Below, in pieces: positions 36,901-49,405 of a stretch of DNA of 64,000 bases (the first letter of the stretch is position 1; each line of letters opens with the position of its first letter). The stretch is from Tomocerus qinae (Eukaryota; Arthropoda; Collembola; Entomobryomorpha; Tomoceridae), in assembly GCA_020055645.1 (NCBI GenBank), contig CM034546.1:118036375-118100374 (forward strand), given 5' to 3'. The notes beneath the pieces were generated by a model, which did no database searches, had not been told where the DNA came from, and worked only from the letters and a program-made list of their open reading frames with translations. Position numbers and translations under genes: made by a program.

Positions 36901-38242
36901 GAGGTGACCTTATTTGAACAATTTTGTCAACCTATTGTTAAATAGAGTAATTACCAATAACTTTCCATACTATCAGTATACAAGAATTAGATTAGAATAT
37001 TCTATTCTTTCGAAAAGCTGTTAGTACTTCTTTACTTCGTTGACGATACATAATGTCAACATATGTTGACAGTCTGACACCAATTTAAAAATACGGTGAG
37101 AAACATATATGCCAATTACCAACAGCAAGTATGGAAAGAAACAAAAGAGCCCATACTTTTGCAAAGCTACGAAAGTCATTTCACTGGTTAGGCAAGGTAA
37201 CCATCAGTAGCAGTAGCGCATTAAAAAACTTACTAAATAATACTGCAATGCATCTGGCTAGAAGAGACAGAGTCGTCACAGACAGAACATCCAAACGCCT
37301 GTTAAGAACGTTTTTCTCAGGTAACTGTCTCATACTCTCGTTCTCCAGCTTCAAATTCCAAAACGCGACATGACTATTTTCAATGGTCAACATAATCGAA
37401 ATTCCAATACCTTTGAATTCAGTTCAGTCCCTGTAAATAAGAAAGTGAAGATAAAACAGGCGCACCTCTGCTTTCTATGCTAAGATGATAATGTTCATTA
37501 TTCGGAATCCGCTGTTCATATACAATGTTTAATTATACTTTGTCACTGCATGCTGCATAAGACTATCAATTTTTCATTGCCATTAAGCACATACAATGTC
37601 AAATATTAAATATCAATCATAGCTTAGTTTTTGAAACATTGACTCATTGTATAGGTCATAGGTAAACTCAGTAAACTGAATAATATACTCCTCCAAATGT
37701 AATGTTTGTTTGTACGCTAAAGGTACATTTCTATAAAGTAAAATATAAGATTTGCAATTCTTTAACCCCAAAAACTGCTTATTTGTAAAAGTATGAGATG
37801 GACATGACCAGGACGAGACCACCAGAACACAGACGTATAGTATGCCGTTTTACAAATAAAAACCAAAATAAATGGGTAAACAGATTCACTTACAAATGAA
37901 CTTAATTTTACACAGTACACTACACATAGACATACAACTTACAACCGAAGCTTAAATAAATATCGTAAACTTTGATCCAAAACTGCGCAACAAATATAGC
38001 AAAATAATAGTGATTTTGTTTAACTAAAAATCAATTTAAGCAAAATTTTAAATCAACCATTTAAAAATCCATTTTTTCTTGCAATTTGCAAATGAAAAAG
38101 TGAAAAGCTGTTTTTCCTAAGCATAATTGACAATGTAATTTGACATGTGTAATGTTCAGTACTGATGACTGAATTTAAGTCACTGAAACACTATGCACCT
38201 TCTTAACTAAGAATTCTCATTGCAAATATTATATTTATTTAC
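33960..38242. other. Non-coding stretch upstream of the receptor gene
   Basis: No exon chain or known element. An open frame at 37131-37373 has no family resemblance. Confidence 0.4.
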
Positions 38243-38330
38243 CTTATTAGAATTGCCTCTGGTCTTTGATTTCCTCTTTCTTGTAAGTCTACTATAGTGG
38301 AAGTGCCTGAATGGCTGATCCCGATCCCGA
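38243..38330 (-). other. Candidate 88-base exon on the minus strand
   Basis: Bounded by CTTTAG (acceptor) and AATAAG|GTAAAT (donor). Two of its three frames are open. It could be a 5' non-coding exon of the receptor gene 7 kb downstream on the same strand, or part of another gene. The link is inference only. Confidence 0.25.
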
Positions 38331-41300
38331 CTAAAGGTGAAAGGGTAATTAATTTATCTGTACAAAAGAACATACATCCAAAATATTAGTAATCAAATGA
38401 TTAGTAGCTAAATTGAGTTTAGGACATTATGACTAAATTGATCATGAACGCACGAAGTTTAGTTACTTATTTGTATTTTTGATTTTGTTAAGAACTCAAA
38501 TTCATATTTTATGATTTAATATTGCTATCACAAGCTATTTTATTGCTAAGTAAGTTGATTTAGTAAACAGGACATGAGCAATGTTCCCAAATTCCCAATT
38601 TTGAATTTACACATGTGTAAACATAAATAAATTCCAATCGCCAATATAAATATATATGTTCGTATCGTACACACCTGACACCCATCAGACTAACACTATG
38701 ACTATGAGTATAACTAAAACTGTATTCACTTAATTATAATTCTTAAATACGAACAATGGACAGTCGAGAATTAAGATTATTATAAAAACTAAATTATTAG
38801 TGATTTGATTAGTAAATAAAACCGAATCGTACCTCTGTAACTCTTAGCTCTCCTTCAACAGTGATGTAATACGCAACATTGTATAACTTATTGACACAGA
38901 ATAGAACGAAGGTCAAAATATAGTGATGTATGTAATGTATGTATAAAATAATTATAATTTCGAAAATGTACTTTTAATAAATAAAAGAAACAAGAAATCA
39001 CACACTCAAACCACACACCTACTCCTAAGTTAAAACCATGCACCTATTCGAAGCAAGTGCACAAAGCTGACTGCCACAGAAATTCGAACAGAACTCAAAC
39101 ACACGAACGTTTGTAAGCAAGAACCTGACGTTTTGAGTTTTGTTTTCTGCTCCCGTCTACAGGCTCACTCTCCCTGTCTCGCTCATTTAACCGGCTGTTT
39201 ATGTATGTGAAGAAGTTGTATAGTTGTATCAAAGGTATTTAAGTTGGCCTCTGTTTATGTGTGTATGAAACTCTATGCTGTGTAAGTTGATGCGGATCGG
39301 ATGTATTGGAGTGCATAAGTCTGCTCTGAATAAAGACATAGTGCATTCGGTCGGTAGGTAAAATGTACTATCTCAAAATCTCAACTCAATCTCAATACGT
39401 AATTACCATAATATACAATAGCTGATAGCAGTACATCGGTATACCTAAGCTATAAGTGTGTAGAAGTTAAAGTATAGTAATGCCATGTAGTACTAAGTAC
39501 TAAAGTAGTGCCTATAAGATAGGTCAAATAGGCGAATAGAATCGGTTAGTAGACATTAGACATGACATAGGACGGTACATGCAGAACTGTAGAGGGCCCA
39601 TGTTTAGTTAGGTACATCACTCACAAACGTTACAATACATTCATAGTTATTCCAGAGTTAGATTTTATACTTTAATACAGTATTTTCCAGACAATTTTCA
39701 GCAGTCAAGCCATAAAAGCTCCTGACGAACTGCAATAGTACAGTTAAATACTCTTGTCACTAATTAGAACGTAATGTAAGTTAGAATGATACTGAGGAAC
39801 GCTTTCTTAATTAGTAAAAATGACTAAATATGAAAATAGAATTTTGGCCAGGTGTTTCACATTGCATATTACATTTTTAAAGTCTATGTTATAGATATAC
39901 TGGTGTATATAATGAATATGTATGGAATGCTGTATTGGCCAGAAATATAATCTGAATACTGTGAATTATAGGTTTCGTCTTAGTTATTGGTCCTTCTGCC
40001 TGCATTGAGATACTGCTTAGTCCTTATACTGACTACTAGTCCTTCCATCCAACAACAATTAGGTAATGGTTTCAGGATAAATCACTATCATGCCTAAATC
40101 AGAGAGAGGCGGTTATAAAGTTGGGTTTTAGTGATTCAGTGGCTATAATAAACAGGGTACAGGTAAATAATGTGTCCTTAGTCCTTATGCTTTAATTGCT
40201 CTTGCTTTCCAAGTCACTATCACATAGCAAGCGTAAGTATAACATGTATAACAAAGGTTTTTCTTTTATTTAAGTGTTACTTCCAAGCAATCCAAGCATA
40301 ATATATACATACTCGCATTTATTTAGTGTACGTCAAATGAGATGAGGTACATTCTTAAGAAAGATAACAGTAGGAATTACATATCTATATTCATATACGC
40401 ATCCACACTTGCTGTCTAGCTCTCTGCTGACGAGGCTTCAGTTTCATGTACAGATATGAATAAGGAAGAAAGGGATTATATAGAATTCCTCAACGAGCCT
40501 TCTACTTATTCTATTGAGTTCCTTTTCTTCTCTACTTGTTATCCTATATGTATGTATTATGTTACAAAGTCTATGAAAAATGTTTATAGTGTCTATAAAC
40601 GACTAACTTTATTTCATAGTTACTTGTTACCAATTCCGTCATTACCCACATTCTACAAAATTAACAGATGCCATTTTCATATCTTATTTTGCTCTTGATT
40701 CTGACCCTATCTGCATCAACCCATTTTCACAAACATCATGTGATGCTTATTTCCAAAATAGCCAAGTCACGAGATGCCGATGGTCACGAGTTCTGTGAGA
40801 GTAACGTCCAATCTTTTAGGAGCAATAAAATCAAAGAAAATACCTCTACTTTTGCCTTAAAGCGATAGAATAATTTTCTTGTTTACTACCTTGCAATTAC
40901 TTTACTTCATACTTGAATATTATGGTAAAATGATGTACTAATAGCGCCACATTGAATGGAGAGTAGAGTATCGTCTATAACACTCACAAGCTATGCTTTA
41001 CATTTACAACTTGATGATACATGTGCATGTGCAGTGTAGTTCACTGTTAACATCACTCTCTACCTAGATCAAGCATTGACGTTCTATGTACATGCTGACA
41101 TTAGCATTGTGCTAACCTGTAAAACTCAGTCCATTGTGTATTTTTCTGTAGGTAGTTTCTGAAATACTCGTCTAATACTAAAATACTGTCATATAATTTT
41201 AAAAATTGTTAATTGTGTACGATCAAATGATTGATCCACATGATTACATTAGTGTAGGCAAAATATGTACCCTCTAAAATAAAGCTTGTTTTCATGTTTT

Positions 41301-42930
41301 GGAGTAACATTCTCAAAAAATTCAAATTCAATGTCAAAAATCCCACAAATGAATTTACTGGTTCGAAATCCCCTATCTTGCATTTAACATGCATTTATGC
41401 ATGATGCAGTTGCATCTAAGGGACTGCCAAAATAACTGACGCAAGAATAAGTTAACTATAAAATATATTATGCATAGGTGAAAATTAAAAGTATAGAACA
41501 TACTGTAATTAGTGACTCGAATAAAGATGATTGCTACCTGATTATATTGATTTGACATTGACATATCAGAAGTGCTGCAAGTCACAAAAATCACTGCAAT
41601 ACCAGACCATGCTTGTTTTCAGTTCGGATACCTACTTTATTTATGCGTACATTATTTGTATTTCATGCAATTCACTATTTACTAATTCTGATGTGTTTCT
41701 TTTTCATACTATTACTATTTCTCTTCCTTTTTGTTCGTTTTAGAAGAGCAAAATTGTAAATATTAACCTTTTAAAATCAACATGTCAGCATCTATATTTA
41801 ATTAAAAAATCATCGTTGCCAACTAAATACTACACACTTGCATACTTTTGTGGTACTACTTGCTTTTTAGTATATACTTACTCATATATATGCTGCCGTC
41901 TACTGGAGAGCAGTTTCATTTAATTATGATTAGTGTGTTAGTATAAACTTAGTGTTTGCAAATAAATCCTTTACAATTACAACAGAGGAAGTTGGATGTC
42001 TTACTCCAATGATAAGCAAAGCATTCTGGAACTTTGCTATAATATACGATGGAATTTAGTTGTAGATTTACTAAAGATATATTAACCTAAAAATTCCAAT
42101 ATTTTCGGCACCTAATATTTATTCTAATCATATGAATTTGGGGGAGGGAGATATTTCGTAAAAGAGATAGTTTCCAGATCATAAATTGTTTTTCTACTAC
42201 CGACTTCGGGAATGGTTACCTAAAATCTAAAATTCGTTATTTGCACTTAGATAACCTATTTTGTTTAGCAAACATGAAATTCAAGTGTATATCAATATTT
42301 CGTCGCGGTCACGATATCCTATCGTTTCCCTCATGTTAATTATGACTATGGCGGATATTAAGTATAAATACTATCTAAAGCATTGGAATAGTATTTTCAG
42401 AACTAAATATTCAGAGACAGGAAAAAGATGGGCGAGGAAGTAGAAAAGTTCATGCAGTTTGTACATCAGCAATCGGGTACCGATACATACAATCTTTTTT
42501 ATTTATTTAGAACTTCCACACTTGGATATAATGCATTTTAGGTTTTTAATAAATCCTCTTGTTAGTATACATTGTCAGTTTATCAACCTGTGCTCTGTAC
42601 TTATAGTGATAAGTGTAGCTGTAGCTGCATACATATCACAAATGTTTTTAACTAGGTTATTATTTTTAGAGTATAGAGCATTAGTATCACTTACCGTCAT
42701 ACTATTGTATTATGTATAGACGGATGGGCTTAATATTTTGTGCTTGTTAATGCTGTTATGTACACACTGACTATTAAAGGACACTGCACTGGTTACTACT
42801 TACGTGCACGTTTGTTCTTAACTATGTGATTTTGATGCCTTGGCAGTGGCAACGAAAAAGTATTGTTATTCTACATGAGGATTTGAGTGTTATTTAAATA
42901 ATACGTTTTCCAGCCCCTTACTATTTGGAT

Positions 42931-42946
42931 GTAGGCCTAGGCCTAC
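42931..42946. repeat. 16-bp perfect palindrome
   Basis: GTAGGCCTAGGCCTAC, self-complementary over its full length and made of overlapping AGGCCT units. No role is evident. Confidence 0.6.
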
Positions 42947-44366
42947 ACCTTCCTACCTATATTTAGAATGTTAGAAATACCTTTCATTTTGAGAATAGTA
43001 AAAAGTACCTACCAAATCCTAAGAGTGTCATTCTAAGAGGCTAAATCAGAGCTTTTCTTTTTAAAAAAAATGAAGACAACTGTCTAGGCGGCTGTAAGTT
43101 TGCATTTAGTACATATAACTAACATGGTATAATTGGGTGAGTTACAGAAAGTATGTTTCATTGAGGAATTGCTTTTGATACCATTCACTATGGCTCTTTA
43201 GGATATAAATAATTATTGCCTGTGGAATAGAAAGGTCAGACAATAGAATTTTTGTCAAAAACCTCTAAAACGTTTCGTTTTGAGGAATCGAGTATGTTTT
43301 CTACGACCGTTTGCATTTCTAACAGGAATTTTGTGGATTATTTTTAGGAAATATCGTTGAGAAAGAGTTTCATTCCTTTTTTACAATGCCCAATGTGCCA
43401 ACTAGATACGATACTGTATAAAATAACAAGTATATATTCATAATGATGCTCAACTACTCAATATAATATTTGAAAAGTGTATTTAAGTATGTAGTATAAG
43501 GCCAACAGCAAACAGTCCTCCTCCAGTATTGGTAACAATCTAATAATGATATGGTTAAATAGTTAAATATCTTTGTAAAAGTTCATATGAAATACACGCT
43601 ATAATATTTAGCTACTATTATAACTATTTTACTTACAGATACTTGCAATTACACTGCAATTTGTTATGGATGTGTGTGGTTACCACTACTGATTACAGAA
43701 ACTGAATAATGTTCTCCATTCATCAGATTGAGTAATTCTTGTATATAGCAAAGTAGCGTAGGTAAATCTTCTCCTGGGGATATCACTTCGTAGAAATAAT
43801 ATTATGCAATACCCACATAAAAATTTCAATTACCCTAATGCCAATAAGAATTGTATTTTTATAATGTCTATTTTAGCTTAAATGGGGTGCAGCAGTAGAA
43901 AGGGAGGGCACAATATGGAGAAATTTCATAGGCTTAGGAAGACGTTCGTTTTTGCTAATCTACAGGAGCTACACTACACCTATATAAAGCTACAGTAGTT
44001 GGCCTATATTGAGACATTCATGTTGATAGCAGATTTAAGATCTTTTCATTCATGATTTCATGACTTCCCTTACTACTCTTAATATTTTCAATTTAGGATC
44101 TACGCCTATATAAAGCTACATTGTCCGATATTAAGTAGGCATACCATGGTATATATACATGAATGGCCTTTGGCCTAATGTTTTCTTATTTGTTGACCGA
44201 GTAGTAAATAAATTGTTTTCCAGATATATAAATGGACAGAGAGATCAGTATCAGTACTCATACAACTGAAGTGTTAGTACAGCGGTGGCATCATCATCCA
44301 TAGCCCAAGATGCACATGCAGAAAACAATCTATTTATTATTCTGTTTGTTCTGATGAATAGACATA

Positions 44367-44402
44367 GGAAGACAATCTACATTCTGATGTAGATTGTCTT
44401 CC
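44367..44402. other. Perfect 16-bp stem hairpin
   Basis: GGAAGACAATCTACAT at 44367-44382 pairs without mismatch with 44387-44402 around a TCTG tetraloop. The stem is too short for a typical microRNA precursor. It could be a remnant of a palindromic element or a structured RNA. Confidence 0.6.
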
Positions 44403-46667
44403 TCTCCTCAGATATCTTCTGTAAAAATAAGGAACACTACAACTGCAACTCACAAACTTAAATACATTTCATGAAACATTTCGTTCGGAAGTCGGAAAAA
44501 AGTTTTCTACTAAAAAATAAACTGTAGTATGCAATGCAGATGACTCAAACAGTAGCATAAAAATAAGCACAATGATATTATGTTTAGAAGTTAATGAAAC
44601 GGTGATCATATTTAATAATTACTTTTGACAGTGTATAGCGTATAAATTAAATTAGTATATATCATTTTTAGATACATAAACATATAATTAACAATTATTA
44701 AGTTACAACTTTACACAATAACTATGTTGGATTGATTACGGGACAATGTTATGTGACTGTGGCGTGGATGGGAATTGTAGGTTCAATTAATCATATTCTA
44801 TAAGCTATATTCAAAGGATTTTTACATTTACAATCTACATTACAATACATAGAGTTTTCATGCTTTGCAACAAATAGCAGATAAAATAAACTAATTGTTA
44901 CTGTTACACAAATAGTAAAAGTGTATCTTATATTCTCATAAATTCTTAATTTTATTGTTCTATAATTGTTGTAATAAAGTAAAATACCTTAAGTCTCCAG
45001 TTCTGTATCTCATTATAGTCACTTGTCGTCAACCCTCGTTAACATTCGATGTTTTAAAAGATAAGTATACAGATTAAAAGAAAACCCATGTCTTAAAATG
45101 TATTACTACACAAATCTATAAGAGTACACTAAACTAAGTGGCAATTATACAACAGTTAATTGCCGGACTGACTGAACTATTTTTATTTTTATTAAGTTTT
45201 CGATGTAGTTCCTCTGAGGTCTAGCTCGCCTATGACAGAAGGGAACTGTTTTGAACTGGGGGAACTAAATCGAAAAGATCCTTACATTCGCAAAAAACAA
45301 ACATTTTTAATAAGAAAAGCATTTGGCAAATTTTCCTGAGATTTTATATTATTGCTTATTCTTTAATAGTGAAGATTGTAAACAGTCTTTCAAAATCTGT
45401 TATACTCATAAAAGGTTAAGCAAAAATACGTGTATCACATTACAAACATTTTAAGGGATAAATGGTTGGAAAGAAGGTGCCAAGGACCAACTACTATAGA
45501 TGTCTTAGAAGGTAGCTAAAATTACAAAACGAGCCAACTATTATAGGTTGATAATCATTTTAGATTTAATTCAGCAAAAATTCATTGGGAAATTTAGGTA
45601 CTACTTTGTATTACTTTACCTTTACTAGAATAGACATTATTCCGCAATCATATAAATCACAATGAGTTACAGGCTTTGGTGAGCCAGCTCTTTCAAAATT
45701 CTGGTTTTATATATTTGGTATTACCTACCAACCACTATAACGCTACCTTTTACATGTTATGATCGTTTATCCTGTTGCGGAAATTTTAACAAACAAGAAA
45801 AGAATGAGATTAAAGTTTTTGTTTCATATATTTTTAATACTGGCTACCTACGTACTGCATTCCATCCAAATGAAACAAAATATTCCAGCCATCTTTAGCA
45901 ACCTGTATAACATTCCTTATTGATATAGTATATATTAAAATTAGTATATCTATTGAAATGGAAACTTGTGAAGTCATAATTTAAGATATACATTCTCTTA
46001 AGAGGAAGCTACAATCAATCATATTATACTTGTACCATTGTAATAGTAGTATATGTATTAGTACTTGTGCGTATATAATATATATGGACTATCTTAATAA
46101 CTATTGAGTACTTTGGCTAATTTTAATATTTGTGGCAATAAGATACATATAAGGGTATAAGCGAATATCGTATTGACTGTTTAGAAATAGGGACACTTTA
46201 AGGCTAGTCATGCCATGTACTTGACAAGTTCCCCAGAGTCGCCTGAATTAGGTATTTGTTCGGACGGGCAGGCGACTGTGGGGGACTTGACCTGGCCATA
46301 TTGGAGATGGAGACATTCACTAATAAAACTAGACCGAACAGAAAACTAGTTAAAATTTTGTCCAGCCACTAATACTAAAATCAAAGGATTGTCTAAGTAG
46401 TCATCCAATACAGTAGACTATTCCGAATTGTAACAAGATTTCTGTCCGGCATACACAATATGTTTATGCATACATAATGGTAAAATATTAAAGTAATTTC
46501 ACCGGAATGATCATGTTTTTGTCGTAGACAAATTTTTAAGATAGTTGGACTAAAATCGATTCCATTTTCTGCTGCCAGGAAGCAGATATCTAACTGCATG
46601 TAACTTTTTAAAAAACTAACAGACTTTGCATAGTATACTAATGTATTTGCTAAATACTTAATTACAT

Positions 46668-47115
46668 TTATTCGTAGATTGATACAGATACAGCTTCATC
46701 TTGGTTGCTGTTTTCATGAAGTACGTCTGGAACTGGCACGAAGGCAATATCTTGCCCATTTTCCTCAGCTAAATCTTGATTGTTGATTGGAGGTACAATA
46801 GGTTCTTGAGGGTTATCATTTAAAATTGTAAGATCTGTGTAAGTCTTTGAGATCCAGGACTCATTTAGATCTCCAAATTGGGGTACAACTGGCTGAATAG
46901 GGTTTGCAGCCGGTGCGATTTCAGCCGGTGCGGGTTCAGCCGGTGCGGGTTCAGCTGGTGCGGGTTCAGCCGGTGCGGGTTCAGCCGGTGCGGGTTCAGC
47001 CGGTGCGGGTTCAGCCGGTGCGGGTTCAGCCGGTGCGGGTGCTGCAGGCAGATCTCCAGAAATTTCCACGTTTGGAATATTGGCTCCAGGGACCAATTGG
47101 TTGCTCAATATAGCT
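46668..47115 (-). CDS. Terminal exon/ORF with PAPAE repeats, unknown protein
   Basis: An open frame of about 149 codons ends with a TAA stop at 46668. It either starts at an ATG at 47219 (183 aa in total) or, more likely, is the last exon of a spliced gene beginning at 47115 after the acceptor TTTACCCAG, entered in phase 2. It holds eight perfect or near-perfect PAPAE repeats, then a Pro/Asn/Glu-rich tail with PIVPPINNQDLAEENGQD and the end SVSIYE. The composition resembles the tail of the receptor at 27-31 kb (both have IVPP and Asn/Glu-rich runs) and the entry phase is the same, but I see no real alignment. No signal or membrane segment is visible in the open part. Confidence 0.5.
46906..47040 (-). 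repeat. 15-bp coding tandem repeat (PAPAE)
   Basis: Nine units of 15 bp, TCAGCCGGTGCGGGT on the plus strand. Seven are identical, one differs at a single base and the first (46906-46920) is degenerate. It is strikingly GC-rich for this window and keeps frame. Confidence 0.95.
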
Positions 47116-47443
47116 CTGGGTAAAGATAAATGAAACATTCGTTTGAAAGCCCATACCGCTGTCTGTACGTAACAGTGGACAAACAATGGAGAGTGGAGAT
47201 AATAATAAATATAACACAACTTCGGTATTAAGATGTTGTTAGCTCCATTATATTAGTGTATCTATCGTTGCGTAGATTTTCAATAGAAGCCTATTTTGTA
47301 GTGCTGTAGTACAAGTCGCTGTGTGCTTACCTTAAATGTGTTTCTCCGACTGTAATCATCGTTTAAATTACTTTGTGTGAAGAACACAAATGGGATAGTA
47401 TAATACCGGTATGTGAGTGACTATGTGACTAGATGAATTTGGA

Positions 47444-49405
47444 TCAATTTTGTTGTAACCTCTCTCTCCGTTTGGTTTCTGCCCGGCTTCTTAGCAGTTC
47501 AACCTACAATAAAATATATGAAATTAGTAGAAACATATATCTGTAAATCACTTAAGTCAAAATCCTTACTGATACTTTCTGTCATATTATGTGCGTAGTT
47601 GCCATTATGTCTAATAACAATTAATAGAGTATAGCTAGAATTGAGGTTTGCATTAGTGCAACTGAAAACAATTGATGTAATAAAGCAAAAAGATGATTTC
47701 TTGTTAGCTAAATATCTATAGGAGCGATGGGCAGGACCGCAGCGAGGGGGGGCACCGGGGCACGTGCCCCCCCCCCCCGATATCGAGAAAAATCGCTAAA
47801 ATTTTCGCTAATTTTTTCTCGGTGCCCCTTCCGAAATTTTTTTCTGACTGCGGCCCTGGCGATAGGGGTGCGGTATTAAGGGTCAGTTTACATATATTGC
47901 ATACAAGTTGTACAGTCGTGCAGTAAAGATAATGTCACACCACTTTTTTTAATCATGTTCTGTCTTACCTACCCTTTATACATCGATTTAAAAGAGTTGT
48001 CTTCATGTCCGTTGAAAGTTTAAAGTTCAAGCAAATAAAGTCAATAGAATAAGTGTTTTGGAAGGATTGCACTTGCACTTTACGTCACTGTATTCCGAAT
48101 TCAATGTGTGTTATCTCACATATTTATAAAATGTAACGATTATAAATACAAATACTTAGCCATTCATTAAGCCATCCATGGAAAATTTCCTTGCAATGGC
48201 ACTATTCATTACGCTCCCATCACTTAATCATCCCTCGTTGTTTATCTGGTGAATTTTTAATGAATACTATATTATCATAATGACTTAGTTTGGATTAATG
48301 TTTTCGACAATGTAACCCAAAGCAGTTTACCCGAAGTCCAACACACGTAATATGCCTATGTCGGGTGCCTTCCAAAGTTACCCGACATAGGCACGTTGCG
48401 TGTGGTGGACTTCGGATAAACTGCTTTGGGGTACATTATCGAAAACATTAATTGCTCCAAGGTCGATGTGAGAAAGTAGAGTTCAAAATATATACATAGC
48501 ATTTATCTCTGCAGTCTTAAAACTACTTCATAGCTTAATATACTCGAATAGTATGATAGGGATATGCATTTTCCTTACTACAAATTGCCATTTATGACAT
48601 GACTCATACTTTAATTTTTTAAGGATCAGGACTAGTGGTAATAAATAAAATATTAGCAGTTGAAGAAATAACTAGATGTATGGTTAAGCACTTCACATAG
48701 GCTTCCGGCTACACTGTAACATGCTATACGTTTTTCTTTATATACACCACAACTTTTATAGTATCCCTACAGCTGTGAAAACCTTTGTATTTAGTATGTA
48801 TGTACCTTATAAAAGTAAAAACTAGCAAATACCGAATTGGCAAATTCAGTTGTGTTTAAGGTACCGAAAAATGAACAAGAGCAAGATGCTGCATGAGTGT
48901 CGTCTTTAAAATTTGTACTGAGTAAAGTAACAGACTGAAATTAAAATCGCATCATTACAAATGCTACAAGTTGACATTGCAGGGAACAAATAGTTGACAC
49001 TAAAATGATGTTGTGCATAGGACGAACTATAATTTTTAGTAATGGGGATATATATAGTACCAAAACTAAAAATTGATATCAGAGTATTATCAGGTCCAAA
49101 ATTCGACTGTAGTTTTTGTTACATAGTACAATATAAAGCTTGGTCAAGCAGATTCAAGAAAGAATGAAAGGGAAAAACAACCCAATGCAAGGCATGGGGA
49201 TCACGGCACGGATTTATGTGCCTATTTTCTCCTCCTCTTTCACGTGGAAAGAATACTGTTAAAACATACTTGTTAAGTAAACAGGTTGACAATGGATTAT
49301 ATACTTACCAATTGAAAAATTTCTTCCAACAAAATATTTGTACATGTTTTTCGACGTTTTAAAAGGGAAATGCTTGGGTTGACAAGTGCTTGAAAATGTG
49401 GATAG
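47444..49405 (-). CDS. Two possible exons of a basic helical protein (partial)
   Basis: An exon at 49405-49309 (acceptor TTTTAG, donor GTAAGTATA) is open in a frame reading ALVNPSISLLKRRKTC and then NILLEEIFQL, ending in phase 0. The next candidate, 47503-47444 (acceptor TTATTGTAG), starts in phase 0 with VELLRSRAETKRRERLQQN and a TGA stop. Joined, they give a strongly helical, basic C-terminus of about 50 residues. Alternatively a weak donor (GTTACA) at 47459 could splice the second exon in matching phase 2 to the PAPAE exon at 47115. Upstream exons were not found and the family is not recognised. The evidence is only splice signals, phase and composition. Confidence 0.35.
47732..47858. mobile_element. 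hAT-type MITE, 127 bp
   Basis: Ends CAGGACCGCAG and CTGCGGCCCTG form an 11-bp inverted repeat with one mismatch. The 8-bp flanks GCGATGGG and GCGATAGG match at seven positions, fitting the 8-bp target duplication of hAT elements. The inside is a GC-rich foldback: runs of G and C, then GATATCGAGAAAAATCGC, then a matching arm. It has no coding capacity. Confidence 0.75.
48294..48452. mobile_element. Foldback (palindromic) element, 159 bp
   Basis: Two arms of about 70 bp, from ATTAATGTTTTCGA to CTATGTCGGGT and back, pair almost throughout around a short centre near 48370-48382. It is probably a MITE-like foldback repeat. No clear target duplication is seen. Confidence 0.7.

Larger units (their letters stand above)
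38331..46667. other. Long non-coding stretch
   Basis: No convincing exon chain. It contains one strong hairpin (44.37 kb) and one short palindrome (42.93 kb), listed separately. Small open frames at 40.5, 41.5 and 42.4 kb look random. Confidence 0.4.

Noticed and set aside
37131-37373. 80-codon plus-strand ORF
   Set aside because: No family resemblance; the frame is ordinary for this length of DNA.
46878-47123. Plus-strand ORFs opposite the PAPAE repeat
   Set aside because: The 15-bp unit keeps all frames open; the minus-strand frame has natural flanks and an acceptor.
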